A stretch of 64,000 nucleotides of DNA from Lepturacanthus savala (GCA_030544235.1 CM060484.1:8909031-8973030), one strand, 5' to 3'; shown: positions 37,119 through 49,319, numbered from the stretch's first letter. Numbers and translations are program-made. The notes: generated by a model not told the origin, from the sequence alone.

Positions 37119-40100
37119 ATGTCAGCGGCTGCGGGTGGCCTGGGGATCTCTGGCCACTGCCAGTGCTCCGGCACCGTGAAGAGGAGGAGGAGGTGGGGAG
37201 GTCTGAGGCAGAAGTGGAAGCTTCTGGGCTTATTTGAGATCGATCAGCAGCATGAGTTCTACAGCCTGACCTGCATGATGAAGGAGGGATTGGCAGCAGC
37301 CATCCAAAACACCATCGACAACGCACCTACAGTGAGTATGGGTCATTTCAATCACCTCAGTGCATATACATGATAATAAACAGCTATCCACTTAGTCTGT
37401 GCATTACAAGTGCCATACAAGCTTCAAGGTAGCATTCTTAAATGACATTTAAATTTTAATCTACATTTGATTATGAACCTAATAATATATGAATCTGAAC
37501 AAAGATATTATAAATATATTTCCTAAACATGTCTGGAGGGGATGTTTACTATTGTGAATTCTCTCTAAAGCTGTAACACATCCTCTGTGGATAACATTGC
37601 AAGACGAGGCACCATTGCCAGGACACTGCAAGAGGCATTTATGGTGCTACGTGGAAATCAGAAATTCAGTACTTAAATTGTGGGTGTCTAGGCGCTTGAT
37701 CTGGTGTAATTTTGTATATATATTTGCATTGTGTGCAAACGAGAGATTGTCACTGAAAGCAGTTTTTTGACTCCCAATCATGTGGAATCCTACATTCCCT
37801 GAAGGCAACATGATAGAGGCAGGTCTGTAGCCTTTTATTTAAGCTGCGTGTCATGATTCAACACCCTTTTCAGTTGATGCCATGCCTGATCAATATCAGA
37901 AGTCTGAAAAAAGTAAGATCTGAAAGTGAAAAAGCAAGTTCTGAATCTGAAAAGATAAACCACACAATTGAGAGAAATGGGATCCCAAATATCAAAATGA
38001 TAAAATATATAAAAAAAAATAAATAACATATATAAAATATTTAAAAAATAATTTGTTCAAACTAATTATCAGAGTGAATCACAATTATATTTAACCTGAA
38101 AAAAGTGTACACTTATTATTTTGAAATTTACAAAACATTTGACCCAATATTAGCTCCATATTCATCATCCCGGACGTCACATGTACAATAGTCACTGATT
38201 TCCTTGCAAAAATCTGCTGTTCTGGAGAACTCATGTAACAAAGGATGATGACGTGATTGTGCGAGTTAGCACACACAGCTCAAATGTGTTTGCTTAGATT
38301 GGCGTGATTCATAAAAAATGACGTCTGTTGCACCGTTTTCCTGCGCGTCAATAGCTTACATTTTTTAATTCCACTTCTGCTAAGTGTCAGCTACTGGAAA
38401 TTCTCCCTGGGCCCAAATAAAGCGTCAACCGATGATATCCAGATGATAAAAATAATGGCAACTCTCCATTAAAGAAAGAAATAGTCCCAATGGTCACTGG
38501 AATACCGCAACTTGAAAACAAAAGTAATAATACATAAAAACAAAAATACTAATAATTAACCAATGAAAATCAGACATTGCTTTTGAATTGTACTTCAACT
38601 CTCACATTTACACATACACTAATTACCGATCAATAACAGATTGGCCAGATTGTAACAGGCCAATCTGTTTTGAAATTGGCCGACGTTCAGCGAGTTATAT
38701 ATATTTTTACTACATTTTATAACGTGTTGACATGTGCTCTGTGATTTGGTGCTGTATAATTATATTTTGACATCTTACACAACATGAGTTGTTACATAAA
38801 AAATGTTTAGTTCGTGCTCAAGATGTACATTTTTGGCTGTGAAAGTTATAAAAGTAGTGTTAAAAATGTTTTAAAAATTGGTTTTAAAAAAAATGGTTGA
38901 GATAAGATTTAGGCTGTTTTATCTATTTTTCATTTATCCACAGTTCAAAAAAGTGTTTTAATAAAGTAACTATTAAGGTAATCATTAATAACAAATGTCA
39001 ATAAATGTATTTTTTTTTGGTAAAATTGCTTTTATTTTAGTGGTGTTCATACACACATAGTGGTGGTCATACTTACATTACCGTTTTCCATGAAAAATCA
39101 CACTTTTATTTACCACTATGAGTTGTAAAATGAATAGAAAATATAGTCAAGACATTGACAAGGTTAGAAATAACGATTTGTATTTGAAATAATAGTTTTT
39201 TCCTTCAAACTTTGCTTTCATCAAAGGAAGGTCAGTTTCATAGCTTCTCTAACCAGCTGAACTGTTTGTAGCTGTAATAACATGATTGCACAAGGGTTTT
39301 CTAATCATCCATTATCCTTCTGATGCAATAAACACATTGTACCATTAGAAACCTGGAGTGTAAATGGGCCTCTATACACCTATGTAGATATTGCGCCAAA
39401 AAACAGACAGTTAGTCATTTACCACATTAGCAATGTATGGAGTGTGTTTCTGATTAGTTTAAAGTCATCTTCATTGAAAAGAACAGTGCTTTTCTTTCAA
39501 AAGTAAGAACATTTCTAAGTGACATCCAAACTTTTGAACCGTATCATAGCTGTCCAAGATGGCGGACCAGCTCACCAATTTGTAAAATGGGTCAGGTTTC
39601 TGGTATGAATTGGTCAGTGACCATTACCCTTCTGCTCTTTAACAAATCTCCAAACAAGCTGCTCCTTTGTGACAGACAACACTGCCGTCCACTGTTGTGG
39701 AGGTCACAACAGACAAAATGTCTTCACTGCTGTGACAGTCAGATATTTGCAGAATGCCTGTAGCATGGAAAGCAGCAGCGCTGATAAACAAGAAATATCA
39801 ATGAATGAAATGACTGTGGATTACATGTCATTCTCCCTGAAAAAGCCATCATTCTATCTATTTCTGGCAGATTAGATTATTGACAACAATCTATTCCCCT
39901 TATGGAGTCCCTCTCTGATGTGTGCTTTGGATGGATAGAAGGGTAGGGTCACATTTGTTTACCATGTACGATTTAAAAACAATTTGGATAATACAACCGT
40001 TATGTACAAGGAATGGGAGGGGATTTCACTTTCGAAAAAGAAATAGTACTCTCAATTTTTCTCAGTAGGTGAGAACAAATGAAATGTTAAAATAACAGTC

Positions 40101-41856
40101 CAACATGGGAATTTCCTTCCTAAATGGCCTTAAAACCTCTGAGTGGAATGCAGTATCCACGCTGCTGCTGTTGCTTCCCACCTAATCCCAGCAGAACACA
40201 GTCCGCTGACTCGGCAGGCAGCAGATGACTGTCCTCTCTGTTGTCTGTAAAAACACAACATGCGCACACGCTTTGTACGTGAATCGTACCGTGGTGTGCT
40301 CACTAACCCCATTACAAAACGGCTTTAAAATTAATGAAAGAATACATGTTTCTGTCATCATGTCATAATGATGATAATGACTCACATTTAATTTTGGGCC
40401 TGTCCTGCAGCTGTACCGCTGGCCAGCCATGGAAATCTGTATCTGTATCGCTTCCCGAAAAACAGTTGGATAATCTTCACTACATACCTCACCACTTGGA
40501 GCTTGTATCGTCTCTCGGCTCATAGTTTATCTGCCTATATCAGAGGCATATTCAGTCACTGACCTTTTGACAACGACCCATAGAACCCTGTATATTCAAC
40601 AAGTTGCTGCTTGTGGTTGGTGCCATCTTTTCCGTTTGGAGTCAAGACTTTATAGCTTTGCTGGACAATGTCACATTACAATAGGGCTGCTTGATTATGG
40701 AAAAAAAATCATTTATTTTCTTCTTTTATTGCATTTATTCAGCATGAGTGTCTGTGCTTTTGTTTGAGATAGTTAAACAGATTTGTTGTGTTGCCAGTCA
40801 ATGATTTTGACATGCCAATCAAAATTGTGATTAAAATTCAACTAATTGCACAGCCTTACATTGCAGACTGAATGTGGTTTTAGGTTCTATCTGTGTAGAT
40901 GTAGATGCTATGTGAATTGGGGATTGCTCGTTCTGTTGTATGACTTATGATTTGCCCTTCTTATTCTCAATTACAACTTTATTCTTTCCCCCTGCTTTAG
41001 AATGAACTATCAGATGATGATTTCAGATTAGAGGTCACTCAGATTCATAAGGTAGGGGGATGTCTTTGTGTCTTAATAACTAACCAATTCATTACTAAAT
41101 TATGTCAAATGCTACTTTCTGCTTATTTAGTTGCACATATGTGTGCGTGTGTGTGTGTGTGTACGCATAGGACTTCACAATGGAAACATTTGCAGGCCCA
41201 GTGTTTGCCAGTCTGCGTGGCTCTTTAGGAATGACAGAGCAGGAGTATCAGCAGTCTCTGTGCTCTGAAAGCTGCTACCTCCAGTTCATCAGCAACTCTA
41301 AGAGCAAGGCTGACTTCTTCCTGACGTGAGTCTCATGCCGAAAACTTTTACTTGCACTGTTCTCTTTAGCTGTAAATAATTGCTTTGTATGAAAATCCTA
41401 AAGTGTCTCTCCTCCAATTCTTGAATTTAGCTCTGACTCTAATCCTAACCCCATCCTCTAACCTTAGCCTTAAACATAACACTTAAAACTACTTTACACA
41501 TGAATATTTGTGGTAGTTTACTTAATTTGCGCATAAAGCCTGCTTATATTATTTTTTTTTACAATTTGGCATCTAAAGCTGAATGAGAAATTAAATGACT
41601 CAGTCTAGAAGTCTTGTGATGGGGATTGGTATTAGAGAAAATGTAGTGGAAAAACAACATCATGAAAAGGTTAAAGTTTTCCTTTACTGAAAAGATAGAG
41701 ATCTACTTCCTCTGTGCTTTTGAACTTCTAGAAATGATAAACGCTTCTTTTTGAAGACCCAGAACAAAAGGGAAATCAGATTCCTTCTGGACAACCTGAA
41801 GATATACATGGAACATCTCAGAAAGTACCCCCACTCACTGCTGGTGAAATTCCTAG

Positions 41857-41952
<96 letters not shown>

Positions 41953-44900
41953 GTTTTGCTTATTGTTCCTTCACTTCTTCCTCCTTTTCATCATATGGTG
42001 ACGAAGCTGCTAAACACCGTCCTTGTCCATGTTTATGTCCCATTCGACGTACAGCAAAGTGTTAGCTACAGCCAGGCTAGCAGTAGCGTTAGCTTGATTA
42101 AACGTTCTTCATCGTCCGGTGTGTTGCAGTGAGATACAGGAAAAGCACAAGATGCCAATAAACTGTTCTTCTTCTCTCCTCTTTGTGTTTTAATGCAGCT
42201 AATTTGTACTTTCCATTTTACCTTTTCTCAATTTTACCTGCTCGCTAAATACACACATTCAAATAAATAAAAAAAACACCTTGACGTTACTTGACAGTGA
42301 CGTCATGACGCATTCACGGACACAGGCGGCCAGCTTTTAAAACTTCTGTTGAAGATCTGTTGATAAATCCAGTTTGAGTGTGGTGTTTTTGGGGCTGGAT
42401 GTTAATTAAAAAAAAGTACAGGCTGTAGCTAAATGGTTTTAATCCTGTTAGCTATTCAAGGGTTCCCTGATGAAGAGGTGTTGAATGAGGATGCTCGCTC
42501 CAGCCATCACAACTGAATTTGTCTTGAGTCCAACTGAATAATATTGTGCTTGATTTCATTGGTCGTTATCCAAAATAATAAGGGGCTTGAATAGAGTTCA
42601 GTGATTTTCATGAAATGGAATAACAAAAGACCTGGTTTGAATCCAGTGGTTGTTTTAAAGTCTGGTTAGATGCCAGCTAGTGATTGTTGATTCCCATGAC
42701 AATGACTTATCCTCAAAGGATATTAAATTGTTGATGTTCAGAATTTTCTGTTTGACAGTTGTTCATTTCTTCCACTGCACTGTAACATCAGGAAGAGTAA
42801 CAGAGGAGGAATCCCTCTTCTAGGACAGACAGACGACAGGGGAGAAATTACAGAACAGAATTAAAAAGAACAGCAAAATTAACTAATAATAGATAATGAT
42901 AGTGGGTTGAACTGCTTGATCTCTTGATAAGTCCAGTTTGAGTCTGGTGGATAATTATTGATAAATTCAGTTTGAGTCTTGAGGTTTGATGTTAAAAGTT
43001 TCAGGGCGATCAGGCCAGAGTAAGAGCCTGAGAGAGAGAGACCTCATTTCGCGTGGGGCTGCAGAGGAAGATTGTGAATTATATTCTGGGAATCAGTGGA
43101 GAAAGGCTAATACTGGTGAGTTATCTCAGGATTGCAGTTGCCTTGCTTTGATTGCCTTGATTTAAAAGAGAAGTCCGAATTCCCTCTTTAACAGAAACCT
43201 TTTTAATAACAAATTGCTAGTGGACACATACCTTGTCATGTTATATGAAGGGCCTGATATTTTCTGTGACACAGGCATACACTGTCTGCATACAAGTACA
43301 GCGGTGTGGTGGAAAATTATTATTACTAAAACTACTAAATAGGTTTAAGTTAGGTGCAAGTTATATGTTGCAATGGACTGAGAGATTTCTCACTTCTTTT
43401 TCAAGGTGTTCACAGGATCAAAATCCCACACAGAAGAAAGGTACTGATTAAATTAGTCATTTGTTTTCCATGTAAGAGTCTAATTATAGGATGATGCAAA
43501 AGGATTGCAAAACCTTTTTTATGCTTATCATTTTCGCAGAAATACTTCATTATTATGCAAAGTGTGTTTTATCCAGATGATCGGATCAATGCCAGGTAAG
43601 CTCTGCTTTCTTTCCCCCCAAAACATTAAGCAAATGAGTAGTATTCATGTGGAAACAATAAGCGTTTCCTTTTTACTTGGCGTCATGTGTTTTGTGTTGC
43701 CAGGTATGACATTAAGGGCTGTGAGGTGAGTCGCTGGACAGAGCCTGCACCAGAGGGAAGCCAGATTATTGTGGTTCTCAAAGACCTTAACTTTGAAGGC
43801 CAGTACATCACTCTGGGTAAGCAAACAGTATCACTGCTTGTGATGTGATCCACTATCAGGCCAACCTATATAGTGTTTCTGTTCATCAAAATATATCCCT
43901 ATGTCTTGGATAAACCATCTACAATTGATTCAATCAGTCATTACTGAAGATGTATTTTAATGTCAGCAGTAACATATAGAACCATAATGTATATGGTGTG
44001 TATATTGTACAGTAATGTTCAAATTTGTAATAATATGTGGTGTATGTGCCCAGACCGGCAGTGTCCCTGGCTCCTGCGGCAGGTGGAGATCGACACACAA
44101 TTCCTCCGGAGGCTTAATGTGTTGGACTACAGTCTCCTCTTGGCCCATCAACCCTTACACCACGATGAGCGCCATCAGAGCCTCTCCTTCGCTACTCTCA
44201 TCATGAGAACCAAAAAGTCAGTGTCGTTTAGTTGTTTTTTCAACATTTCACAACCATGTTTCTCCACATTTTTGTCGATGTCTCATTCTGTTCTTAGTTC
44301 TGTCATTGTTTATTTAATTTGCAATCAAAGTATAATCTTTTTACTGAGTACTTGGCCTACCAGCAGTCGAAGGTGGCCTCATTCCAGTCCTTCACTGGAA
44401 CTGTGAGTTCAATGCGGAGTGCAGTTTTTGCCTTGGTGGGCCACACCACTATGTCAGGTTTTGTTGTGATCTTGACTGGAAAACAGAGCTGTCAAGGTCC
44501 CCCAGTCCTTGTCGGGACGAAAACAGCCTTGGTCTTTGTCTTGGTCTGGTCTATGTTCTTCCCCCAACTTCAGTGACAAAGCTGATGTGGTTTTGGCTCT
44601 CAGATCGTGGTGACACTTTCTCAGGACCTGGCCATGACTGGGAAAGTATGGTGTTACAGTTAGACAGGCTATGCTGTAGGCGGTTAGGGGAACTGCAAAG
44701 TGAGCAGCGCTCCTCACTCCAGAATCACTGGTGAATGTTCCAAGGGCAGCGATGCATGTCATATGTTAAGCAAATGAGGGAGCTGAGTCTCACCGTTGGA
44801 ATCTTCCACTAGTCTGTCCACCTGATGTTTTACTGGATTTCTCCCTCCAAGGTTGACCAGCAGGTGACACGGCCTCAATCTTGTAGAGCTCTTCCTCCGG

Positions 44901-45905
44901 CTCCTTCCTCCTTCCTCTGGCTTGGTCAACCCCAGTTTTGGCATTCTTTATATTACTTATGGCTTGTCGCAACCTTGGCATTTGCATTCCATAAAGTCTC
45001 CTTGGTAGAAGTCGTTCAGACTCGTTAGGGCAGTCGCTCTACTGCTGTGGCATCTTTAGAAACTTCGGTCGTCTCGTCTCGAGTCGCTATGCAGGCAAGT
45101 CCCAGTCAGCTGCCTAGTTACCACCAGACCATATCACAAGTGAGATAGACTATCTTTCTATTATCCTAACTCCCGTCCTCCTTTGTGCTTGTGGCCTCGT
45201 GATGACGCTATTGACAACAGAGGTTTAATTCAATATTTTGCAAAAGCGCCAAGCGCTCTCTGTGAATCATGAATCATGAATGGGAAACGAAAAGATTTTG
45301 TGCGACAACATGTTAAATAAACAAAGATGGTTTGTATTATTTGTTAGATTTGTTAGGATTATCTGGTTTTCCGGACAGATGGAAACACCCTGATAGATGT
45401 ACTGAGAACAAGGCTGCATTATTGTGCTGTCTCACTGTCATTCTCTTCCCTGTAAATGAATTGTTTCAGATCCATGAATCCAGGCTCCAGCCCTATCCAT
45501 GCGGGTGTTGCCGCTGTTCCAGGCGCGATCCCAGAAGATGACTCCGCTTCACTTTTATCTGAATCACATGGAGGCCGAGCGCAGGCGGGAGACGCGCTGA
45601 GCGGCGACACTCTTCATAGGTGCCCGGAGCGTGCCGGGCTAGACGGTGAAACGGCAGAGCTCCCAGACTTCAGAGCCGAAAACCGACGTCTGCTGCCCAA
45701 CTTAAAGAATCCTCTGCACGTCATCGATGGGCCCGACCAGCGCTACTTCATCGGCATCATTGACATTTTCACAGTTTACAGTTTCAAGAAGAGGTTGGAG
45801 CATTGGTGGAAGAGGCTCAGACATCCGGGTCGGACCTTCTCCACCGTCAGTCCACAGACTTACTGCCTCAGGCTATGTCAGTGGGTGCAGGACCACACCA
45901 AATAG
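37119..45905 (+). CDS. pip5kl1: PIP5KL1, phosphatidylinositol-phosphate 5-kinase-like 1
   Basis: Exons 37119-37331, 41001-41051, 41171-41325, 41732-41856, 43406-43440, 43540-43595, 43704-43816, 44054-44216 and 45470-45905 join in frame to 448 aa; human is about 394. Landmarks: GLFEIDQQHEFYSLTCMM (about 38-55); SKSKADFFLTNDKRFFLKT (to 149), with K148 at the nucleotide-binding lysine position; YFIIMQSVFYPDDRI; YDIKGCEVSRW (213-223); VLKDLNFEG; LNVLDYSLLLAHQ (270-282), the counterpart of MDYSLL; IGIID (398-402); and the end TFSTVSPQTY...LCQWVQDHTK. Family knowledge: PIP5KL1 is a PIP-kinase homologue reported to have little or no activity of its own and to act as a scaffold for type I kinases. 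The CEVSRW variant of the usual STYKRR site fits this. Residues 305-371 form a long low-complexity linker. The acceptor CTGTAACCCAG lies 7 bases before the ATG, so a leader exon exists upstream. Confidence 0.96.
39203..39546 (-). mobile_element. Tc1-like deletion derivative, copy B
   Basis: The right border reads CCAAACTTTTGAACCGTA. The interior shares GCCTCTATACACCTATGTAG and CTGATTAGTTTAAAGTCATC with the inverse of 53122-53427. The other end, CCTTCAAACTTTGCTTTC, resembles internal Tc1-type transposase DNA, so this copy lost its second terminal repeat. Confidence 0.75.
40682..40858. mobile_element. hAT-like MITE with likely 8-bp target duplication
   Basis: Starts TAGGGCTGC and ends GCACAGCCTTA, an imperfect terminal inverted repeat typical of short hAT-derived fish elements. 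Flanks CATTACAA (left) and CATTGCAG (right) agree at 6 of 8 positions, as expected of an old hAT target duplication. 177 bases, no coding capacity. Confidence 0.65.
41326..41731 (+). other. pip5kl1: pip5kl1 intron 3
   Basis: GT-AG intron. It includes a degenerate CTAACC-like stretch (41430-41475, CTCTAATCCTAACCCC). Such degenerate telomere-like tracts are common in fish introns; nothing else was seen. Confidence 0.6.
41857..41950 (+). repeat. 46-unit AC microsatellite starting at a splice donor
   Basis: The donor of pip5kl1 intron 4 is GTACAC. From 41859 the AC repeat runs uninterrupted to 41950. The repeat generates the poly-Thr/His and poly-Val/Cys open frames seen on either strand. Confidence 0.97.
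41951..43405 (+). other. pip5kl1: rest of pip5kl1 intron 4
   Basis: No exon. Related phrases ATCTGTTGATAAATCCAGTTTGAGTGTGGTG (in pieces near 42355 and 42920) suggest a small internal duplication. Otherwise unremarkable. Confidence 0.45.
44217..45469 (+). other. pip5kl1: pip5kl1 intron 8
   Basis: GT-AG intron (donor GTCAGT). The stretch 44380-45010 is more GC-rich than usual here and has short frames on both strands, e.g. a 65-codon minus-strand frame at 44790-44987. None matched a family known to me. It may be an unrecognised repeat. Confidence 0.5.
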
Positions 45906-45938
45906 ACCCTGTAGACCCTGTAGACCCTGTAGACCGTG
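45903..45938 (+). repeat. pip5kl1: 9-base tandem repeat containing the pip5kl1 stop codon
   Basis: TAGACCCTG occurs three times and TAGACCGTG once, back to back. The first TAG is the stop codon, and because the unit is nine bases each copy adds another in-frame stop. Confidence 0.95.
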
Positions 45939-46111
45939 AGCATGTCCCAACAACAAATGTCAACCAAAGTCCACACTCATGCACACACACATGAATTTGT
46001 TTGCTGTACATCTGTTCCATGGTTTCCAATCCTATTGTCTTTCCACATGTCCAGGGCACATCCTGTTCATTCTCACTTAAACCGAGCTAAGATTTAAAAG
46101 CAGAGAAACAA

Positions 46112-46117
46112 AATAAA
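46112..46117 (+). terminator. pip5kl1: probable pip5kl1 polyadenylation signal
   Basis: AATAAA about 207 bases after the stop codon, in the context ACAAAATAAATAC. It is the first AATAAA downstream. Confidence 0.45.
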
Positions 46118-47738
46118 TACATAAATCTTATCTGTAATTTTTTTTAATGCAAAGCATAGCTCTGCTAGCCCAGGTCCCTGTGTTGCTAAAGTGGATGATC
46201 TGTGCACACAGATGTGGGTAGATGGCAAATTTAACGTCATGAACATGCAGAATGTTTGATCCATTTGGTACAGAGTCACTGGTGCACACTTTCTAGTCCA
46301 CTATGGTTTCAGGTTGGGTCTAAACTTTTCAAGTTTATAGTTGGTTTGCTCTGATCTGAATTGGCAAAAAGGTTGCATTTTCTCCTTGGTGCGGTTTCTT
46401 TCCAAACAAGAACGTTCACTCCGCTTGTTAGTGTTGCTAATCATTAATAAGAATGTAAATACAAATTTCCTAAAACCAAATGAAAACCATTCAAACGGAG
46501 GTTCACCCAATACACTAAAAAATCTATTTAGTGATTTAACTGCAACATTGTCTGATTTTATTGCCAGAAATCTCCAGTTTAGCTGGAAATATCTTTTGAT
46601 TTTAAGATTTTTTTTGTGCTGATGATACAATATTCTTGAAATAAACTGCAAACACTTGTGTTTTCACTTCATCCTGAAAAAAAATGCACATCCCGACTCA
46701 CGGAGCTGGGCATGTAAGCAATTTTTTTTATTTGTCACTTTGATGTGGTCACAAATTCAGATGTCAAGTCAGATTTCTGTGCTCATGTGTAAATGTGTGA
46801 ATACTGAATACAGGAGCTGTGATAAAACTCAGAGTGTCTGAAATATTAGTTTTGTTGATGCTACAGTGTAACTTTTACACAATTCAGGCCTGTGCCTGAC
46901 GTCTGCAATGGAAACTGTATGCGCTGTAACCTTGCCTTGTGGATAAAGGGTGTGTGGGAACAAAGTGGTTTGAAATTGTTGTTATTATTATTTGGATTCA
47001 GTTTCCTTTTGCTCCATGTCCATAAAACTATCCCACAACTATCCCCTGACTCCAAAGATTTGGAGTCAGGCTTTGAACAGTTTTAATTTTAATTGTAGTA
47101 CAGTTTAGGACACATACAGGTGCATCTCATATAGGATATCGTATATTAGATATTTGTTGTCAATCAGGAGGACTTTTTTTTTCTGTTTCCATTTCTATGT
47201 AAAGTAAGAGGAGACCCAATCATTATCCAAAATTATTGGTCTACAAAGTTAAGCCAATTGTTTCCTGTCAAAAAGCTATAGACTATCATATTTTCATCTT
47301 TTCTAAATTTACTTTAAAGTTCATGTTTCACTAAACATGTGAATGGACAAATCTGCTAGTGTTATTCATCAGTGTTTACTGATTACTGGAACAATGAGAA
47401 ATAGTATAAATAATGTCAAACCTCAGTTTGACATGAGTGTGTTGTTTATTTGACATATTTTTGACACAAATAACACATATTTGGGATAATGTCAAACCTC
47501 AGTTTCAGTCATATTGATCTGTTAAATTTAACAGTTACTGAGTGATATGAGTCAAACTCACACAATGTGGAGTCCAACTTGTAAATGCAGCGATAACACA
47601 ACTGGACACATCTGGGACCTCCTCCTGTTTCCCTGTGTGAGTGGCGTTAAAATTATTTAAAAGCCCTGATCATAATTAAAATGTGTCTATCAAAACTTTA
47701 AAGAAAAAAAACAACAAATCCCTTCCTTAAAAATTCTA
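46118..47738. other. intergenic DNA, nothing recognised
   Basis: AT-rich. Open frames up to 116 codons (46301-46651, minus) show no family resemblance. A phrase ATAATGTCAAACCTCAGTTT occurs twice at about 47412 and 47487, a small tandem-like duplication. Confidence 0.5.
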
Positions 47739-48609
47739 TTGATATATGGATTAAAGCTCATAGACATAGTGGTGATACACCTCCCATTTCTCGATTTTCA
47801 CCTATTTGGGGTAATGAGCAGTTCACTCCTGGCCGGGCAGATGGTGGATTTCAGGCTTAGGCTGATATTGGGGTGCAAAAAAATTGCAGACTTATATGTT
47901 CAGGGCATTTTATTAACATTTAATAACTTGTGTTTGAAATATTCAATTCCAAAAAAAAAACATGTTTTTAAATATCTGCAGTTGAAACACTTCATCTCAT
48001 CAAAGTGTTATCAGGATACACAGGAACCACCACTGTCCTGCCTTGAAGATATTGTATTAAAACACATGAATGGGAAACACCAAATCTCTATATTATATGC
48101 AGCACTCGTCTCACATGATGAGGAATCTAGTCATGACAGAAGTTTAGATAGTTTAGATATTATGGAAGATATTAAAAAAGCTGAGTGGGCTTGTATGGAA
48201 GCTCAAACACAAATCATTAATACTCACATGAAATTGCTACAATATTATAAGTGTTTAATGAGGACATACATAACCCCTGATAAACTCAAAAAATGGTCCC
48301 CTGACACTCCAGATACATGTGTGAAATGTTTGACTGAGAAAGGTACTTTGATTCATTTTGTGTGGGAATGTCCTAAACTGGTGGCTTTTTGGGAAATGGT
48401 TGTTCACATACTAAGTAAAATCACAGGTCTTCAGGTACCCTGTATCGCAAAACTTTGCAGAGAGACTGAAGTATCTTCTACATGATCTTAGATTAGAGAG
48501 ATGGCAATGTATGTTACCTTGGAAAAGCTAAATTATGTAATCAGGGGTAAAGTACAAGAATTTGAAGAAGTGTGGACACCCTTAATGGACTTTCTCAGGC
48601 AACAATAGA
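47739..48609 (+). mobile_element. L1-like LINE, 3' end of ORF2
   Basis: A 248-codon frame (47739-48485) reads as the C-terminal part of a fish L1-type ORF2: KKIADLYVQGILLTFNNLC, FKYLQLKHFISSKC, LLQYYKCLMRTYITPDKL, then the zinc-knuckle-like CVKCLTEKGTLIHFVWECPK. After a stop at 48483-48485 the element resumes: VTLEKLNYVIRGKVQEF then EEVWTPLMDFL, ending at a stop near 48609. The 5' end and reverse transcriptase core are absent, which fits 5' truncation. It is not a host gene. Confidence 0.88.
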
Positions 48610-48659
48610 TTATATCTTTTTGTGGGACTATTGGGTGTGACAATTTGTATTTATCTTTA

Positions 48660-48790
48660 TTAGTTGGGTCTAGCGTAGCACAGTGCATTGTTCAATGCTC
48701 TGGGGGTAATCCTACATATTTATTATTATATTTATATATATCTATCCGTAGTTTGGCTCCCTTCTCCTCCTAGGGTTTTGAGAAAACCCC
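48660..48790 (-). mobile_element. truncated, inverted copy of the 1482-2701 element end
   Basis: Its minus strand matches 2516-2702: GGGTTTTCTCAAAACCCTAG, GAGCCAAACT, TAGGATTAC, GCATTGAACAATGCACTG, GTGCTACGC and a terminal CCCAACTA. The GTTGGACTGG inner hairpin of the first copy is missing. It sits just after the L1-like fragment. Confidence 0.75.
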
Positions 48791-49084
48791 AAAAATAGAA
48801 AACATCACATTGAACATGTAATGTCAATTTTATTAATAAAATATCTACTGATTAAACTTGTTTTAATCGTTATGTTGGGTTGTGTATTTTCATTATCATT
48901 TATTTTCATTTATTATCTTTTAACAAATTAAATTTTGTTTAATTTAAGGTAATTTAAGATAACTAAAGGATACAATATGGCTTCCAATCAATATGTCAAT
49001 GCAAATCAAATTAGTGCAGGCGTAGTGTTGTGGTTGTCAACCCAAAACAGTCTTGAATTGACTTTTTATCCATCTTTAACCATT

Positions 49085-49183
49085 GATTCCATTTGCTTTG
49101 GGTGCTTTTAACTTGTATAGCACTTTTTGCTACATTTTCTGTGTATGAAAAATGCTTTATGAATAAAGATTGATTGATTGATG
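49085..49183 (+). mobile_element. 3' end of a LINE with GATT tail
   Basis: AGCACTTTTTGCTAC, then AATGCTTTATGAATAAAG followed by three ATTG units at 49164-49181. This ending is characteristic of the 3' tail of several fish non-LTR elements. Confidence 0.6.
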
Positions 49184-49319
49184 TGATTATTTTTTGTCCT
49201 TTAAAGTAAACGACATGATTCTTACAACTAAAGAGTAAAACATTGATTTTGTATTACTGATTTTTAGTAATATTGAGCCCAAGTAATTGTTGCCATGGCT
49301 ATGCTATGCAATAGAGCAG

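Larger units (their letters stand above)
37332..41000 (+). other. pip5kl1: pip5kl1 intron 1
   Basis: 3.7-kb GT-AG intron (GTGAGT...CTGCTTTAG). It carries a Tc1-like remnant and a hAT-like MITE, listed separately. The remaining sequence is AT-rich with no exon seen. Confidence 0.7.

Noticed and set aside
36909..37373. 154-codon frame with upstream Met at 36909
   Set aside because: The upstream part reads through an acceptor and has no family similarity. The pip5kl1 coding start is the internal ATG at 37119, and the frame's end passes the exon donor at 37332.
41684..42065. Overlapping plus and minus open frames with long Thr-His or Val-Cys runs
   Set aside because: They are translations of the AC microsatellite at the pip5kl1 intron 4 donor.
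44759..44987. Minus-strand frames in pip5kl1 intron 8 as a nested gene
   Set aside because: Basic, low-complexity translations with no known domain and two competing frames; more likely repeat DNA.
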